Shown here one piece after another: positions 1 through 8,578 of a stretch of 8,578 nucleotides of DNA. The stretch is taken from positions 1 to 8,578 of the forward strand of contig JAJDAI010000693.1 of NCBI GenBank assembly GCA_029261955.1. Direction: 5' to 3'. Both the position numbers and the translations under genes were made by a program. Position 1 is the stretch's first letter. Each line of letters starts with the position of its first letter. A model generated the notes under the pieces. That model did no database searches and was not told the origin of the DNA. It was given only the letters and a program-made list of their open reading frames with translations. The stretch comes from Deltaproteobacteria bacterium (GTDB taxonomy: Bacteria > Myxococcota_A > UBA796 > UBA9615).

Positions 1-19
1 CGATGCGTGCCTCTCCGGC

Positions 20-1165
20 TCAGCCGCGGATGAGCGTTGGCTTCGGGCGCAGCCGCAGGACCTCGATGGGGTCCGCGGCGGGGTAGACCAGGAAGTTGGC
101 GGGGGCGCCGACTTCGATGGCCGGCGCGCCGCCGAAGGCTCGGTGGTTGGCGCCGCTCAGGGTGCCGAAGACGCGCTGCATCTCCGCTTCCCCGGTCAGG
201 TGGCCGGCGTGCACGAGCATGTAGGCGGCGTCCACCAGGTTTGCCGTGCCGAGCCGGTACCAGGGGTCCATGACCGAGTCGTGCCCGATGCCCACGGAGC
301 ACCCGGCCGCCCAGAGCTCGTCCACGCGGGTGAGGCCGCGGATCTTCGGGTAGCCGCCGTAGCGCCCCTGCAAGACGATGTTGTCCAGCGGGTTGCAGAC
401 GACCTGCAGGCCGGCCAGGCGAACCAGCTCGATGACCTTGGCCGCGTAGCCGTCGGGGTAGCTGTGCATCGCGGTGCAGTGCCCGGCGATGATGCGGGAG
501 CCCATGCCCCGGTCGATGGCCTCGGCGCAGAGGAACTCGAGGTGCCGAGACCCCGGGTCGTCCGTCTCGTCGCAGTGCACGTCGACGTCGATCCCGCGCT
601 CCTGCGCGAGGTCCAAGGCCAGGCGCAGCGACGCGTTGCCCTCGTCGGTGGTGCGCTCGAAGTGGGGAATCGCGCCAACCGCATCGCAGCCCAGCTCGAC
701 GGCCTTCACCCACTGCGCCTGCCGGCCCGGCGCGCGGAGGATGCCCTCCTGGGGAAAGGCGGCGACCTGCAGCTCCACCGGCACCTCGGCGGAAGCCAGC
801 TCCTCGCGCAGCGTGATCAGCGCCTCGACCGCCCGCAGGTTGCCGGGGTCCACGTGCGTTCGAATGCGGGTGCAGCCCCAGCCGACGTACCAGCCGACGG
901 TCTCCAGGGCGCGCGCGCGCACGTCTTCCGCCGTCAGGCCGTCCCGAAGGCGGGCCCAGTTCTCGATCCCCTCCACGAGGGTCCCCGACACGTTCGGCGC
1001 CCGGCGCCCCAACAGGGCCGCGTCGAGGTGCACGTGGGGCTCGGCCAGGGGAGGGCAGACGGTGACGGGCTCGCCTTCGGTCGCAGGCTCGATGGTCGAG
1101 ATGTGGCCGTCGGCAACCGAGATGTCCACGCGCTGCCCATCGAGCCACGCGTTGCGAACGATCAC
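20..1165 (-). CDS. codA: CodA-family cytosine deaminase, possibly a 5-methylcytosine deaminase
   Basis: This is a cytosolic metal-dependent amidohydrolase of 381 aa (E. coli CodA has 427) that hydrolytically deaminates a cytosine-type base in pyrimidine salvage. The catalytic set is complete and sits at a constant 17-residue offset from E. coli CodA numbering. It consists of H44 and H46 in PHVHLD (CodA H61, H63), Q139 in FPQEG (Q156), H197 and E200 in HCDE (H214, E217), H229 in GHCTAMHS (H246) and D296 in GHDS (D313). Other family signatures are SGTLVEGI (60-67), VGAIPHFE (163-170) and DPWYRLGTANL (300-310). The residue after the metal Asp is S297 where E. coli CodA has D314; proteins lacking that Asp include demonstrated 5-methylcytosine deaminases, so the substrate is uncertain. 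I chose the GTG at 1165 because the family homology begins there, a GGGGAG ribosome site (1179-1174) lies 8 bases upstream, and the GTG overlaps the trmJ-like stop in a GTGA junction. The frame stays open upstream to 1636, but that stretch lies within the methyltransferase gene. The TGA is at 22-20, so the gene is complete. Confidence 0.93.
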   Translation of the reverse strand: MIVRNAWLDGQRVDISVADGHISTIEPATEGEPVTVCPPLAEPHVHLDAALLGRRAPNVSGTLVEGIENWARLRDGLTAEDVRARALETVGWYVGWGCTRIRTHVDPGNLRAVEALITLREELASAEVPVELQVAAFPQEGILRAPGRQAQWVKAVELGCDAVGAIPHFERTTDEGNASLRLALDLAQERGIDVDVHCDETDDPGSRHLEFLCAEAIDRGMGSRIIAGHCTAMHSYPDGYAAKVIELVRLAGLQVVCNPLDNIVLQGRYGGYPKIRGLTRVDELWAAGCSVGIGHDSVMDPWYRLGTANLVDAAYMLVHAGHLTGEAEMQRVFGTLSGANHRAFGGAPAIEVGAPANFLVYPAADPIEVLRLRPKPTLIRG

Positions 1166-1953
1166 GAGGGCTGCTCCCCGGACTCGTCCCGGGCCTGCCG
1201 CTCGTCGAGCCGCGGCCCGTTGTCCACGAACCACCGCAGCTTGTTCACGACGCCCCGGATGTAGTGCACCTCGACGTCGCTCATGGCGCCGCGAATGAGC
1301 GCCTGCCGCAGGGTCGCCATGCCCTGCTCGCGGCTCTTGCCACGCCAGAAGTCGATGACGTCCAGCAGCTCGGCCGCCTGCTCGGTGGCTCCCTGGACCT
1401 GCTCGATGGCGGCCGGACGCCGCCGCTTGTTCCGGTGTGGAAGCCGCCGCAAGCGGCCGCGTGCCTTGCCCCACTCCCAGCCGAGCAGCAGCACGGCCTG
1501 GCTGAGGTTCAGGGAGCTGGCCTCGATGGAGGTGGGGATGTGGCAGAGGTGCGTCGCCCAGGCGAGGTCTTCCTGCGCGAGCCCGGAGTCCTCCGTGCCG
1601 AAGAGCAGGGCGGTCTGTTCGCCGTCCGCCCCGCACTGCGCGAGCAGCTCGCCCGCTTCGGTCGGGGAGACGAGCTCCCAGGCCTTCCAGCGACGCGGCC
1701 GGGCGGTGCAGGCGATGACGACGGTGCAGCCCGCGACCGCCGTGCCCAGCTCCTCGTGCCGGGTGATCGACTCCCGGATGGACGCGCCGGAGTGCACCGC
1801 CATCTTGCGGAGCTCCGTCTCGTCCTTGTACTGGGGTTGGACCACGTGCAGGTCGACCAGGCCCATGTTGGCCATGGCGCGCGCGCTCGAACCGACGTTG
1901 CCGCCGTAGAGCGGACGGTTCAGAACAACCCGGGGGAGGAGATCGTCACTCAC
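1162..1953 (-). CDS. TrmJ-like SPOUT RNA 2'-O-methyltransferase
   Basis: This 263-aa protein of the TrmH/SpoU superfamily is expected to transfer a methyl group from S-adenosylmethionine to a ribose 2'-OH in tRNA or rRNA, working in the cytosol as a homodimer. The three SPOUT motifs are present in order. Motif 1 is GGNVGSSARAM (17-27) with R25 at the catalytic Arg position, motif 2 is LLFGTEDSGL (116-125), and motif 3 is SSLNLSQAV (146-154), which forms the knot and SAM pocket. The C-terminal helical part (about 194-245, with DFWRGK and VHYIRGVVNKL) resembles the extension of TrmJ, the enzyme that methylates position 32 of tRNA, and plain TrmH/RlmB proteins lack it. A strongly basic stretch (162-180) links the two parts and may contact RNA. 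The start is GTG at 1953, with GAGG (1965-1962) 8 bases upstream. It lies 42 bases after the Hsp70 gene and overlaps codA by four bases. The family is clear. The target nucleotide is not, so no gene symbol is given. Confidence 0.9.
   Translation of the reverse strand: MSDDLLPRVVLNRPLYGGNVGSSARAMANMGLVDLHVVQPQYKDETELRKMAVHSGASIRESITRHEELGTAVAGCTVVIACTARPRRWKAWELVSPTEAGELLAQCGADGEQTALLFGTEDSGLAQEDLAWATHLCHIPTSIEASSLNLSQAVLLLGWEWGKARGRLRRLPHRNKRRRPAAIEQVQGATEQAAELLDVIDFWRGKSREQGMATLRQALIRGAMSDVEVHYIRGVVNKLRWFVDNGPRLDERQARDESGEQPS
1174..1179 (-). promoter_or_regulatory. Ribosome-binding site deciding the GTG start of codA
   Basis: GGGGAG on the minus strand lies 8 bases upstream of the GTG at 1165, within the last codons of the trmJ-like gene. 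Together with the GTGA overlap it favours this start over upstream in-frame codons. Confidence 0.65.
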
Positions 1954-1995
1954 TGGGCGGGCCTCGCTGCAGCTCCGGCGGCGCGAGACGCGGTG

Positions 1996-4047
<2,052 letters not shown>

Positions 4048-4088
4048 GTCGCTCCGGTCCAGCGGGTGTACTGCGTCCGCGGACGACA

Positions 4089-4118
4089 AGTATCGGGCTC
4101 GCGCAAGCACAGTGTCAA
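4089..4118 (-). promoter_or_regulatory. Sigma-70-type promoter for the Hsp70/trmJ-like/codA unit
   Basis: On the minus strand a perfect -35 hexamer TTGACA (4118-4113) is followed by 18 bases and GATACT (4094-4089), which matches four of six positions of TATAAT. Transcription would start near 4082, giving a leader of about 35 bases before the Hsp70 ATG at 4047. It lies in the only sizeable gap of the window, just upstream of the first gene of the left-hand unit. I see no CIRCE inverted repeat and no sigma-32-like pair here, so heat-shock control is not evident. It is predicted from consensus only. Confidence 0.6.
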
Positions 4119-4163
4119 CCGAGGCCCCTCTGTCTGATCAGGCCCTGGCTGCGCTTTCTTGCC

Positions 4164-5450
4164 TCAGGGATCCACCGGGGGCCCGCCGGAGTTCCCGTCC
4201 GGCTGCTGCAGCTCGATGCGCACGGCCTCGATCGCCCGGGAACTGGCGCGCAGCACGCGGAGCTGGGCTCGCTCCGTGTCGAGCGTCTCGCCCTCGGCGG
4301 GGATGCGGCCCCAGCGCTCGAGCAGGAAGCCCGCCAGGGTCTCGTAGTCCCCCTCGGGCAGGTCGAGGGCCAGGGTCTCGTTGAGCCGGTCGATCTCGAC
4401 GCGCGCCGAGACGTGCCAGATGCCCTCGCCCCGCTGGAGGATGTCGGCGGCCGGCACGTCGTGCTCGTCTTCGATCTCCCCGACGATCTCCTCGAGGATG
4501 TCCTCGATGGTGACCATGCCTTCGGCTCCGCCGTACTCGTCGACCACGATGGCGACGCCGTGGCGACGGCTCTGGAGGTCCTCGAGCAGCAGCTCGACCC
4601 GCTGCGCGGCGGGCGCGTAGGTGACCGAGCGCTTCAGCGTGCCCACGGTGCCGTGCGGGTCGTCGGAGTGCAGCAGGTCCATCGCGTGCAGCACGCCCAC
4701 GATGTTGTCGACCCGCCCCTGGAAGACGGGCAGCCGCGAGTAGCCGGTGTCCGAGAAGAGCACGAGGGCCTGCTCCAGTGAGGTCTCCTCCTCCACGCCG
4801 ACCACGTCGATGAGCGGGCGCATGACCTCCTTCGCGGTGGTCTCGTGGAAGTCGAAGATGCGGCGGATGATCCGGCGCTCGCCCGCTTCGATCGTCTCGC
4901 TCTTGCGGCGCTCCAGCAGCAGGCGGAGCTCGTCGCGGGAGACGGCCATGAAGCCCTCGCCCTCGGCGCCGACCGCGCGCAGCAGGGTCGCGGTCATCAG
5001 GCGAACCAGGGCGACCACGGGCAGCAGCAGGGTCGACAGGAAGGAGAGCGGCTGGATGACGACGGGCGCGATGGCCTCGGCGTGCCGCCGGAAGACCGAC
5101 TTGGGGATGAGCTCCCCGAAGAGCAGCACGAGGGGCGTGAGCAGCAGGACGGTGTAGAGCTCGACGTTGGGCTCGGGCCGCCCGGCCCGCTCGAAGGCCT
5201 CGCGGAGCATGAGCGCGAGCACGGTCGAGTTGGTGACGACGCAGAGGTTCGTGCCGATGAGCGTGGTCGTGAGGATGCGCTCGGGCGCCTCCAGGAAGTT
5301 CGCGAGCAGGCGGAGCCCGCGGCCGCCCTTCTTGTGCTGCGCACGGATGGCGACCTTGTCCGCGGAGACGAGCGCCAGCTCCGAGCCCGAGAAGAAGCCC
5401 TCGAGCAGCACGAGCAGCAGGATGATCGGCACGCCGACGGCGAGGCTCAT
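4164..5450 (-). CDS. CorC/HlyC-type (CNNM/DUF21-CBS) membrane transporter, second paralogue
   Basis: This 428-aa inner-membrane protein belongs to the CorB/CorC/CNNM family, often annotated 'hemolysin family protein'. Characterised members move or regulate Mg2+ and other divalent cations. The N-terminal DUF21 domain (about 1-165) has hydrophobic segments around 5-20, 60-82, 98-115 and 125-155 and the family signatures [11 protein letters not shown] (19-29), LIGTNL (64-69) and FGELIPKS (111-118). The CBS pair follows, with [11 protein letters not shown] (209-219) in the first and [20 protein letters not shown] (302-321) in the second; this module binds adenine nucleotides in relatives. The C-terminal CorC/HlyC domain spans about 340-415. 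I chose the ATG at 5450 because homology starts there, GGGAGG (5462-5457) sits 6 bases upstream, and it overlaps the preceding stop in an ATGA junction. The frame is open upstream to 5939 but lies within the other paralogue. It is the last gene of the right-hand unit. The transported ion cannot be read from sequence. Confidence 0.93.
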   Translation of the reverse strand: MSLAVGVPIILLLVLLEGFFSGSELALVSADKVAIRAQHKKGGRGLRLLANFLEAPERILTTTLIGTNLCVVTNSTVLALMLREAFERAGRPEPNVELYTVLLLTPLVLLFGELIPKSVFRRHAEAIAPVVIQPLSFLSTLLLPVVALVRLMTATLLRAVGAEGEGFMAVSRDELRLLLERRKSETIEAGERRIIRRIFDFHETTAKEVMRPLIDVVGVEEETSLEQALVLFSDTGYSRLPVFQGRVDNIVGVLHAMDLLHSDDPHGTVGTLKRSVTYAPAAQRVELLLEDLQSRRHGVAIVVDEYGGAEGMVTIEDILEEIVGEIEDEHDVPAADILQRGEGIWHVSARVEIDRLNETLALDLPEGDYETLAGFLLERWGRIPAEGETLDTERAQLRVLRASSRAIEAVRIELQQPDGNSGGPPVDP

Positions 5451-6757
5451 CGCGGGCCTCCCGGCGTGACGATGAAGCCCGTCATCCGGGTGCCCTCGAC
5501 CCCGACGACGCGGAAGCTCCAGTTGTCGTCCGAGACGACCTCGCCCGGGCGGGGCAGGCGACCGAAGAGGTGGAAGATGTAGCCGGCGATCGTCGTGTAG
5601 GTGGCCCCCGGCGGCAGGGCCGGCTCCAGGGTCTGGTTCCAGGTCGCGATCTCGAGGCGCGGCGGCACGCGGTAGGAGCCGTCGGGCAGGCGCTCCAGGC
5701 CGGTGGGCGGCCCGGCCTCGGGCTGGTCCCCCGCGAAGCCCGCGAAGAGCTCGTCGAGGATGTCCTGGAGGGTGACGATGCCTTGCATGTCCCCGTACTC
5801 GTCGATCACCACGGCCAGGTGGCCCCGCTCGCGCTGGAACTCGCGCAGCAGCTCGGCCGCCTTCTTGCCCGGCGGCACGAAGTAGGCGGGCTTGAGCAGC
5901 GCGGCGAGCCGGCCCGAGCTCAGCTCCTGAGCGTTCCATCGGAAGCGCAGCAGGTCCTTGGTGAGCAGGGTGCCGCGGAGGTCGTCGGGGGAGGCGCCGT
6001 GCACGGGCAGGCGCGAGTAGCGGAACTCGCGGACGGTCTCGAGGATGGTGTCCAGCGGCGCGGCCAGGGGCACGCTGATCACGTCGGCGCGCGGGGTCAT
6101 CAGCTGGGAGACGGGGGTGTCGCCGAGGTCGAACACCGCGTGGATCAGCTCCGCTTCGTCGGATTCGAGCACGCCCTGGCTCTCACCGAGCTTCACGAGG
6201 GCGCGGAACTGGGCTTCCTGGAGCGCGGCGGGCAGCGGGTCCTCGCCCTGGGCGCCGAAGGCCTTGAGGAGGAGGTCTGCGACGCCGTGCAGCACCGCGC
6301 GCAGGGGCGTGACCAGCACGTCGAAGGCCCGGAGCGGCAGCGCGACGAGCCGCGCCCAGGTGGCGCCGAGCCGGACCGCGATGGCCTTCGGGGCGATCTC
6401 ACCGAAGAGCAGCAGCAGCGGCGTGATGACGACGACGTTGGCCCACCAGGGCACGTCCACGCCCAGCTCCCCGAGCTCGACCAGGAGGCGCACGCCCACG
6501 ACGGAGACGCAGATGTTCACGACCTCGTTGCCCAGCAGGATGGTCGCCAGCAGCTTGCGCGGCTGCTGGAGCAGGCGGCCCGCGGTCTCCCCCGCGCGCC
6601 CCGACTCCTCGAGCTTCTCCAGCTCGTAGCGGTCGAGGCTGAAGAGCGCCGACTCGGAGCCGCTGAAGAAGGCGGAGAAGACCAGCAGCACCGACAGCAC
6701 GCCCAGCCAGGGCAGCACCGCGACGAAGGCCTGGGCCAGGATCACGGCCAGGGTCAT
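5447..6757 (-). CDS. CorC/HlyC-type (CNNM/DUF21-CBS) membrane transporter, first paralogue
   Basis: This 436-aa membrane protein has the same architecture as the next gene: DUF21, two CBS domains and a CorC/HlyC domain. DUF21 (about 1-170) carries FFSGSESALFS (30-40), LLGNEVVNI (74-82) and FGEIAPKAIA (118-127), with hydrophobic segments around 4-31, 68-95, 104-119 and 132-160. The first CBS domain begins at LMTPRADVISVP (219-230), and the second contains VVIDEYGDMQGIVTLQDIL (316-334). The C-terminal domain runs about 353-430, with the expected YTTIAGYIFHLFGRLP (387-402). Family knowledge points to Mg2+ or other divalent-cation efflux or homeostasis at the cytoplasmic membrane; 'hemolysin' is a historical name. 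The start ATG at 6757 overlaps the thiL stop (ATGA), and its own stop overlaps the start of the second paralogue. The two differ clearly in sequence (for example GNEVVN versus GTNLCV), so this is an old duplication, possibly giving a heteromeric pair. Confidence 0.93.
   Translation of the reverse strand: MTLAVILAQAFVAVLPWLGVLSVLLVFSAFFSGSESALFSLDRYELEKLEESGRAGETAGRLLQQPRKLLATILLGNEVVNICVSVVGVRLLVELGELGVDVPWWANVVVITPLLLLFGEIAPKAIAVRLGATWARLVALPLRAFDVLVTPLRAVLHGVADLLLKAFGAQGEDPLPAALQEAQFRALVKLGESQGVLESDEAELIHAVFDLGDTPVSQLMTPRADVISVPLAAPLDTILETVREFRYSRLPVHGASPDDLRGTLLTKDLLRFRWNAQELSSGRLAALLKPAYFVPPGKKAAELLREFQRERGHLAVVIDEYGDMQGIVTLQDILDELFAGFAGDQPEAGPPTGLERLPDGSYRVPPRLEIATWNQTLEPALPPGATYTTIAGYIFHLFGRLPRPGEVVSDDNWSFRVVGVEGTRMTGFIVTPGGPR
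5457..5462 (-). promoter_or_regulatory. Strong ribosome-binding site of the second CorC paralogue
   Basis: GGGAGG on the minus strand lies 6 bases upstream of the ATG at 5450, inside the 3' end of the preceding gene. It fixes the start despite a frame that stays open almost 500 bases further upstream. Confidence 0.75.
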
Positions 6758-7638
6758 GCGCCGTGGTCCCAGCCGCGGCAGTCCGGCAGGGGGGAGCCGT
6801 CGACGAAGCTCAGCCCGGAGCCGGCGCGCACGGAGCCGATGACCCGGAAGCCGGCCAGCGGCGTCGGGGCGGTGGCCAGCAGCTCGTAGTCCTCACCGCC
6901 CGCCAGCGCGTCCTCTTCGCTCACGCCCTCGACCTGCAGCGCTGCCCGATCGAGCACGAGCTGCACCGCCGAGGCCTCAGCGAGGTGCCCGGCGTCGGCC
7001 AGCAGCCCGTCGCTCAGGTCGATGCAGGCGGTCGCGTCGGCGAGGGCCTCGCGCAGATCGAGGCGGGGCATGGGCTTCAGCAAGGCGTCGGCCGGCACGG
7101 CCTGCCCGGCTTCCAGCCCCCGCAGCGCGCGCGCGGCGAGCCCGGTGGGGCCGCTCAGCTGCACGAGGTCCCCCACCTGCGCCCCGCTGCGCCCGAAGGG
7201 GGTGCCCGTGCCGATCACCGTCACGCTGACCGTCGCGACCGCGGAGCGCGTGGTGTCGCCGCCGAGGATTGGGCACCCGAAGCGCCGCGCGGCCTCGGCG
7301 ATGCCCGCCATCACGGCGTCGGTCCAGGAGTCCAGGGCGGGGGCCGACAGGGCCACGAGGCAGCCGACGGGCCGGGCTCGGGCGGCCGCGAGGTCCGAGA
7401 GGGCCGCAGTCATCGCCTTCCAGCCGACCGCCTCGGGGGGCATCCAGGAGCGGCGGAAGTGCACGCCGTCGACCAGGGTGTCCACGGACAGGGCGAGCGG
7501 TTCGCCCGCCTGGATCCAGGCCACGTCCTCGCCGGCGCCGCGCAGCACGGCGTCACCCTCGGTGGGACTCTGCTTCAACCAGCGGGCGATGGCCGAGAAT
7601 TCGGAGGCCCGCGTGCCTTCGGGGGGGTCGTCGTCCAT
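6754..7638 (-). CDS. thiL: Thiamine-monophosphate kinase
   Basis: This 294-aa cytosolic enzyme catalyses the last step of thiamine diphosphate synthesis, phosphorylating thiamine monophosphate with ATP. It belongs to the PurM/AIR-synthetase-like fold. Diagnostic motifs are GAGEDVA (34-40), SVDTLVDGVHF (51-61), GWKAMTAALSDLAA (72-85), GGDTTRS (126-132), IDLSDGLLADAGHLAEAS (206-223), GGEDYELL (247-254) and the terminal GWDH (289-292). E. coli ThiL has 325 aa, so this one is slightly short but has all the core blocks. The usual GDD of the first metal/ATP loop reads GED (E37, D38), a conservative change. The ATG at 7638 shares one base with the stop of the upstream binding-protein gene (TGATG). 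No strong ribosome site is visible, so translation is probably coupled. No other thiamine genes are in view, and it sits among envelope genes. Confidence 0.95.
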   Translation of the reverse strand: MDDDPPEGTRASEFSAIARWLKQSPTEGDAVLRGAGEDVAWIQAGEPLALSVDTLVDGVHFRRSWMPPEAVGWKAMTAALSDLAAARARPVGCLVALSAPALDSWTDAVMAGIAEAARRFGCPILGGDTTRSAVATVSVTVIGTGTPFGRSGAQVGDLVQLSGPTGLAARALRGLEAGQAVPADALLKPMPRLDLREALADATACIDLSDGLLADAGHLAEASAVQLVLDRAALQVEGVSEEDALAGGEDYELLATAPTPLAGFRVIGSVRAGSGLSFVDGSPLPDCRGWDHGA

Positions 7639-8578
7639 CAGGGCTTCTTGATGGGCTCCTTCAGCTCGACGCCCTCCTCGGGCTGGGCCGGGGGAGGCCA
7701 GAGCTGGGTGAACTTGCCCTTCTGCACTTCGAGCACGCGCATCTCGTGGCGCATCTCGCCGGTGGAGGCGAAGCCGAGGGCGCCGGTGACGCTCTCCGCG
7801 GGCACCGCCATCGTCAGGCGCGGCAGCAGGTCCCGGCGCGAGGTGATGCCTTCGGCCAGCAGCTGCATGACGAAGCGGGTGGTGTCGTAGGCGTTGGCTT
7901 CGAGCAGGCTGGGGTCGCTGCCGTGGGCCGCGCGGTAGTCGGCGGCAAACTTCTGCACGACGGGGTCGGGGCTCTGCAGGAACAGGCCGTCCGAGAGGAT
8001 GGCGCCGTTGGTGTACTTGCCGCCGCGGTCGATGAGGTCGGGGTGGTTCATCGCCGAGCCGCCCATGAGGACGACGGGGGGGAAGTCCTTCTCCGGCAGG
8101 TGCCCGCCGAGGTTGATCTCCTCGAAGAGCAGGCCGGGGGCCAGCATGCTGACGCGCTTGTAGTTGTCGGGCACGAAGACCACCTGGAAGTCGACACCGG
8201 GCGTCAGCTCGAGCTGCGGCTCCGTGATCTGCGGCTTCATGCGGTCCCCGAGGAAGGGCAGCTTCATGTCCGCTTCGCCCGGCGGCGACGCCTTGTAGTG
8301 CGTGCCCTTGAGGCGCCGGCCGATCTCGCGGAAGTCGGTGCTCGCCGGGTCGTAGCCCTCGACCGCGGACACGCGGCCTCCGGCGAGCTCGATGCCGGAC
8401 CAGAAGCGCTCGGCCAGGCGGGCGCCGCTCTCCTTCGCGGGGTAGGCGATGGCGAAGTTCTGGTAGCCCAGGCGGGTGACGGCCTGCTCGACCAGGGCGT
8501 CGACCTGCTCTTCGGTGGTGACCCAGGTGTTGAAGGCGTGGTCGTGGCCTTCGGCGAGGCCGGGGGTCTGGACCATCA
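7638..8578 (-). CDS. Penicillin-binding-protein activator / type 1 periplasmic binding protein, partial (5' end outside window)
   Basis: The last 312 or so residues of a type 1 periplasmic binding-fold protein (Leu/Ile/Val-receptor or LpoA-like) are present; the true start and any signal peptide lie beyond 8578. The ATG at 8576 is probably internal, because the segment opens in the middle of the fold. Visible family blocks, numbered from that Met, are a strand-turn-helix LGYQNFAIAYPAKESGARLA (36-55), GGRVSAVEGYDPASTDF (66-82), DFQVVFVPDNYKRVSMLAP (129-147), EANAYDTTRFVMQLLAEG (226-243) and the closing VTGALGFASTGEMRHEMRVL (263-282). Such proteins are exported. LpoA activates PBP1A at the outer membrane, and other members bind amino acids for ABC transporters. 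No ABC permease or ATPase gene follows, which slightly favours the activator type. A proline-rich charged insertion (about 95-125) sits before the DFQVVFVPD strand. The C-terminus ends in a short Pro/Glu/Lys tail. The gene is followed by thiL with a one-base overlap. Confidence 0.8.
   Translation of the reverse strand, partial: MVQTPGLAEGHDHAFNTWVTTEEQVDALVEQAVTRLGYQNFAIAYPAKESGARLAERFWSGIELAGGRVSAVEGYDPASTDFREIGRRLKGTHYKASPPGEADMKLPFLGDRMKPQITEPQLELTPGVDFQVVFVPDNYKRVSMLAPGLLFEEINLGGHLPEKDFPPVVLMGGSAMNHPDLIDRGGKYTNGAILSDGLFLQSPDPVVQKFAADYRAAHGSDPSLLEANAYDTTRFVMQLLAEGITSRRDLLPRLTMAVPAESVTGALGFASTGEMRHEMRVLEVQKGKFTQLWPPPAQPEEGVELKEPIKKP

Noticed and set aside
1166..1636. N-terminal extension of the cytosine deaminase frame by 157 codons
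   Set aside because: It lies wholly within the methyltransferase gene in another frame and is a low-complexity Arg/Ala/Gly translation. The CodA homology begins at the GTG at 1165.
4048..4110. An upstream in-frame ATG at 4110 that would add 21 residues to Hsp70
   Set aside because: The extra residues have no Hsp70 homology, and the predicted -10 box at 4094-4089 lies downstream of that ATG. The ATG at 4047 gives the standard MGRAIGIDLG start and has GGAG upstream.
4119..4163. A possible terminator between the second CorC gene and the Hsp70 promoter
   Set aside because: There is an 8-base palindrome CTGATCAG (4142-4135) and imperfect GGCC pairing, but no stable GC-rich stem followed by a T run, so I do not call a terminator.
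4048..4163. CIRCE or sigma-32 heat-shock control of the Hsp70
   Set aside because: No TTAGCACTC-type inverted repeat and no CTTGAA/CCCCAT-like pair are visible in the gap.
5451..5939. N-terminal extension of the second CorC frame by 163 codons
   Set aside because: The stretch overlaps the C-terminal domain of the first paralogue and translates to Arg/Pro/Gly-rich nonsense. The ATG at 5450 has a strong ribosome site and starts the DUF21 homology.
5570..6889. A 439-codon plus-strand open frame across the first CorC gene, with similar ones at 143-1264, 4845-5582 and 6763-7890
   Set aside because: All are antisense shadows of well-supported minus-strand genes. They show no recognisable family, low-complexity composition and no consistent ribosome sites.

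Overview
The window is compact, high-GC bacterial DNA with every supported gene on the minus strand. Transcription therefore runs from the right end (8578) to the left end (1). There are seven protein genes, no RNA gene, no mobile element and no CRISPR array. High GC, heavy GTG/ATG start-stop overlapping, an LpoA-like 'penicillin-binding protein activator' and a lid-less Hsp70 with a Lys/Pro/Glu-rich tail together suggest a deltaproteobacterial-type lineage such as Myxococcota. That assignment is inference from gene style, not from a marker gene.

Right-hand unit (8578 to 4164). Four genes are chained by start/stop overlaps: a type 1 periplasmic binding protein of the penicillin-binding-protein-activator/LpoA type (its 5' part lies outside the window), then thiL (thiamine-monophosphate kinase), then two consecutive CorB/CorC/CNNM-type membrane proteins (DUF21, paired CBS domains, C-terminal CorC/HlyC domain). 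The junctions are TGATG at 7636-7640, ATGA at 6754-6757 and ATGA at 5447-5450, so the four are almost certainly co-transcribed and translationally coupled.

Gap of 116 bases (4048-4163). It holds a good sigma-70-type promoter on the minus strand: TTGACA (4118-4113), an 18-base spacer, then GATACT (4094-4089). I see no convincing rho-independent terminator for the upstream unit.

Left-hand unit (4047 to 20). An Hsp70-family chaperone with a complete ATPase domain and beta substrate-binding domain carries a low-complexity Lys/Pro/Glu tail, with a hydrophobic Cys/Trp-containing end, in place of the helical lid. After 42 bases comes a TrmJ-type SPOUT RNA 2'-O-methyltransferase with a GTG start. 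It overlaps by a GTGA junction a CodA-family cytosine deaminase that also starts at GTG.

The most interesting points are two. The CodA homologue keeps all metal ligands at a constant 17-residue offset from E. coli CodA, but has Ser where CodA has Asp314, the residue whose loss marks 5-methylcytosine deaminases. The Hsp70 has no recognisable lid and an unusual C-terminus. The rest is ordinary housekeeping and envelope content, and I found no evidence of a defence system, phage or other multi-gene novel system.
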